A DNA stretch of 51,951 nucleotides from Thermoproteota archaeon (lineage in GTDB: Archaea > Korarchaeota > Korarchaeia > Korarchaeales > Korarchaeaceae): assembly GCA_015522685.1 (NCBI GenBank), contig WALU01000005.1, forward strand, positions 1 to 51,951, read 5' to 3'. The position numbers were made by a program, and so were the translations under genes. Shown here in pieces: positions 50,910-51,951 of the stretch; positions within the stretch are counted from its first letter, which is position 1; every line of letters begins with the position of its first letter. The notes beneath the pieces were generated by a model. It had not been told where the DNA came from, did not search any database, and worked only from the letters and a program-made list of their open reading frames with translations.

Positions 50910-51011
50910 TATCTAATTTGTAATATAAGATTTTGCTCTCGATCACTAGAGTTATAGCACCTTGCTTTATATTTAGCATATAAAGGTCGAGGCGAGATGT
51001 ATTATTCAAAG

Positions 51012-51096
51012 CGCCGGGGGAGGGATTCGAACCCTCGCGGCCCAATGGGCCACTGGCTCTCCAGGCCAGCCCCCTACCGGGCTAGGGCACCCCGGC
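51012..51096 (-). tRNA. tRNA-Ser (anticodon GGA)
   Basis: An 85-base serine tRNA: acceptor GCCGGGG with CCCCGGC, anticodon stem CTGGC/GCCAG with loop CTGGAGA (anticodon GGA, reads TCC/TCT), variable arm GGCCCATTGGGCC, T arm GAGGG-TTCGAAT-CCCTC. It lacks the intron of its near-twin tRNA-Ser(GCT) and has no encoded CCA. Confidence 0.96.
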
Positions 51097-51142
51097 CCTT
51101 TACTTTAAAGTCCTAGTATTGGTCAATTCACCCGAGATTTAA

Positions 51143-51951
51143 CTATTGCGCACCATTATCAGGCTCATTCTTCTTCTTAGGTTTCCACATTGGCGGGTAG
51201 AGATCCCTAGGCATTACTACCCTATTTATTTCCGCTACAATTCCCTCTTCAGCTTTAACTATTTCATCTGAGTTCATGATAGATTTACCAATGGCCACTA
51301 ATTCTCCTTTAAGGGTTATTATAGCGACAGTCCTCCCTTTCTCTATGTCTTTGGTGAGAGAGCCCACACCTTTTGCCTTTAGAGAAGCTCCATAGGCTAC
51401 AGATGCCACAGCGCTATCTTTTATCACTATCTTAGGCATGTCTTTTATTGCTACCTCTAGAGGCAAGATTACTCTTCTAAGCTCGCTATCATCACCAGAT
51501 CTCTTCCACTCTTGATAGGCTTCGTATAACTGTTGAAGGGTTACGCTATTCTTCTCATCAAAAATACCGGACCTTATCCTCCTTAATTCCCTCATGCTTC
51601 CCCCAACACCCAGATATTCTCCTATATCGAAGAAGAGCTTCCTTATGTATGTCCCAGATTCTACATGCACCTTTATCAGATGGAACCTTCCTTCACTCTC
51701 CAAGAGATCAATGGAGTACACCTCTCTGATCCTCAAGCTTCTCTTAACAGCAGATTTCACCGGAGGTCTCTGAAAAATCGGACCAAGGAATCTCTTGGAG
51801 GCCTTATTTAGCTCTTCTTGGCTAACATTATCATGTATATAAAGTACACCTATGTACTCCTTATCTGAATTAGCTATAATCCTGCTTAGTTTCGTTGCGT
51901 TTCCTAGAACTACTGGAAGGACCCCTGATACCTTGGGATCTAAGGTACCAC
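51143..51951 (-). CDS. cbf5: tRNA/rRNA pseudouridine synthase Cbf5 (TruB family), partial
   Basis: Catalytic subunit of archaeal H/ACA RNPs and maker of tRNA pseudouridine 55. The gene enters from the right window edge, so the N-terminus is missing; 269 codons are visible. The first visible residues are GTLDPKVSGVLPVVLGNATK, whose Asp is the catalytic residue of TruB enzymes. VHVESGTYIRKLFFDIGEYL and GGSMRELRRIRSG follow, and a C-terminal PUA domain (about the last 95 residues; KIVIKDSAVASVAYGASLKA, GRTVAIITLKGELVAIGKS). It lies upstream of tRNA-Ser and the S13 operon, a typical archaeal place. Confidence 0.95.
   Translation of the reverse strand, partial: GTLDPKVSGVLPVVLGNATKLSRIIANSDKEYIGVLYIHDNVSQEELNKASKRFLGPIFQRPPVKSAVKRSLRIREVYSIDLLESEGRFHLIKVHVESGTYIRKLFFDIGEYLGVGGSMRELRRIRSGIFDEKNSVTLQQLYEAYQEWKRSGDDSELRRVILPLEVAIKDMPKIVIKDSAVASVAYGASLKAKGVGSLTKDIEKGRTVAIITLKGELVAIGKSIMNSDEIVKAEEGIVAEINRVVMPRDLYPPMWKPKKKNEPDNGAQ

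Noticed and set aside
1-51951. CRISPR arrays, insertion sequences, integrase or attachment sites
   Set aside because: I saw no regularly spaced repeats, no transposase or integrase motifs, and no tRNA 3'-end duplications.

Overview
The window is chromosomal DNA of a thermophilic archaeon, most likely from the TACK group. The archaeal markers are Pus10, RpoD, RpoF, TFE, aIF5A, L18e, L21e, a type II-style CCA-adding enzyme (class I fold), DUF655, NAC, an archaeal SRP RNA and a bulge-helix-bulge tRNA intron. Thermophily is inferred from very GC-rich tRNA stems in AT-rich DNA and from proteins rich in Glu, Lys, Arg and Ile with AGA/AGG and ATA codons. I cannot name the genus. A Korarchaeota-like lineage would fit the apparent pantothenate salvage, but that is inference. 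Genes are dense, mostly in short overlapping operons, with no CRISPR array, insertion sequence, phage or plasmid module.

Layout. 1-5.2 kb (minus): a secreted PKD-repeat protein cut by the window edge, citrate synthase, an Mrp/NBP35 ATPase, and a two-gene signalling operon (membrane FHA protein plus eukaryotic-like protein kinase). 5.2-8.6 kb: three radical SAM proteins, two of them an overlapping pair resembling archaeal two-subunit lipoyl synthase. 8.7-21.3 kb: metabolism, with tungsten aldehyde:ferredoxin oxidoreductase, PHP phosphoesterase, inositol-phosphatase-like enzyme, aspartate kinase plus homoserine dehydrogenase, TatA/TatC, two MoeA proteins, MoaB, a decayed DtxR-type regulator and a Pyrococcus-type ferredoxin. 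The AOR, MoeA/MoaB and ferredoxin genes together describe a pterin-metal oxidoreductase system and its electron acceptor.

21.3-31.4 kb: SRP RNA, ribose-5-phosphate isomerase, a divergent DRG-like GTPase, MBF1, NAC, HIT hydrolase, four tRNA genes, TFE with a DUF2110 protein, a VIT-like membrane protein, 6-phospho-3-hexuloisomerase, CCA-adding enzyme and enolase. 31.4-42 kb: M42 peptidase, both PheRS subunits, a gene-free 530-base stretch, then a cofactor group (phosphoesterase, ECF transporter S component, type II pantothenate kinase, Nudix protein, NMN adenylyltransferase), the PIN-domain ATPase and isopentenyl phosphate kinase. 42-52 kb (all minus): the conserved translation/transcription block Cbf5, tRNA-Ser, S13, S4, S11, an unknown coiled-coil protein, RpoD, tRNA-Leu, L18e, L13, S9, aIF5A, SRP54, Pus10, L21e, RpoF, DUF655.

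Strongest leads: a 312-residue unknown protein inserted between S11 and RpoD; a hairpin that hides the ribosome binding site of S13; a pantothenate kinase beside an ECF S component in an archaeon; a kinase/FHA pair; a DRG-like GTPase with altered P-loop and G3 motifs; a recognisable DtxR pseudogene; and repeated use of TTG starts placed 4-6 bases after GGTGA.
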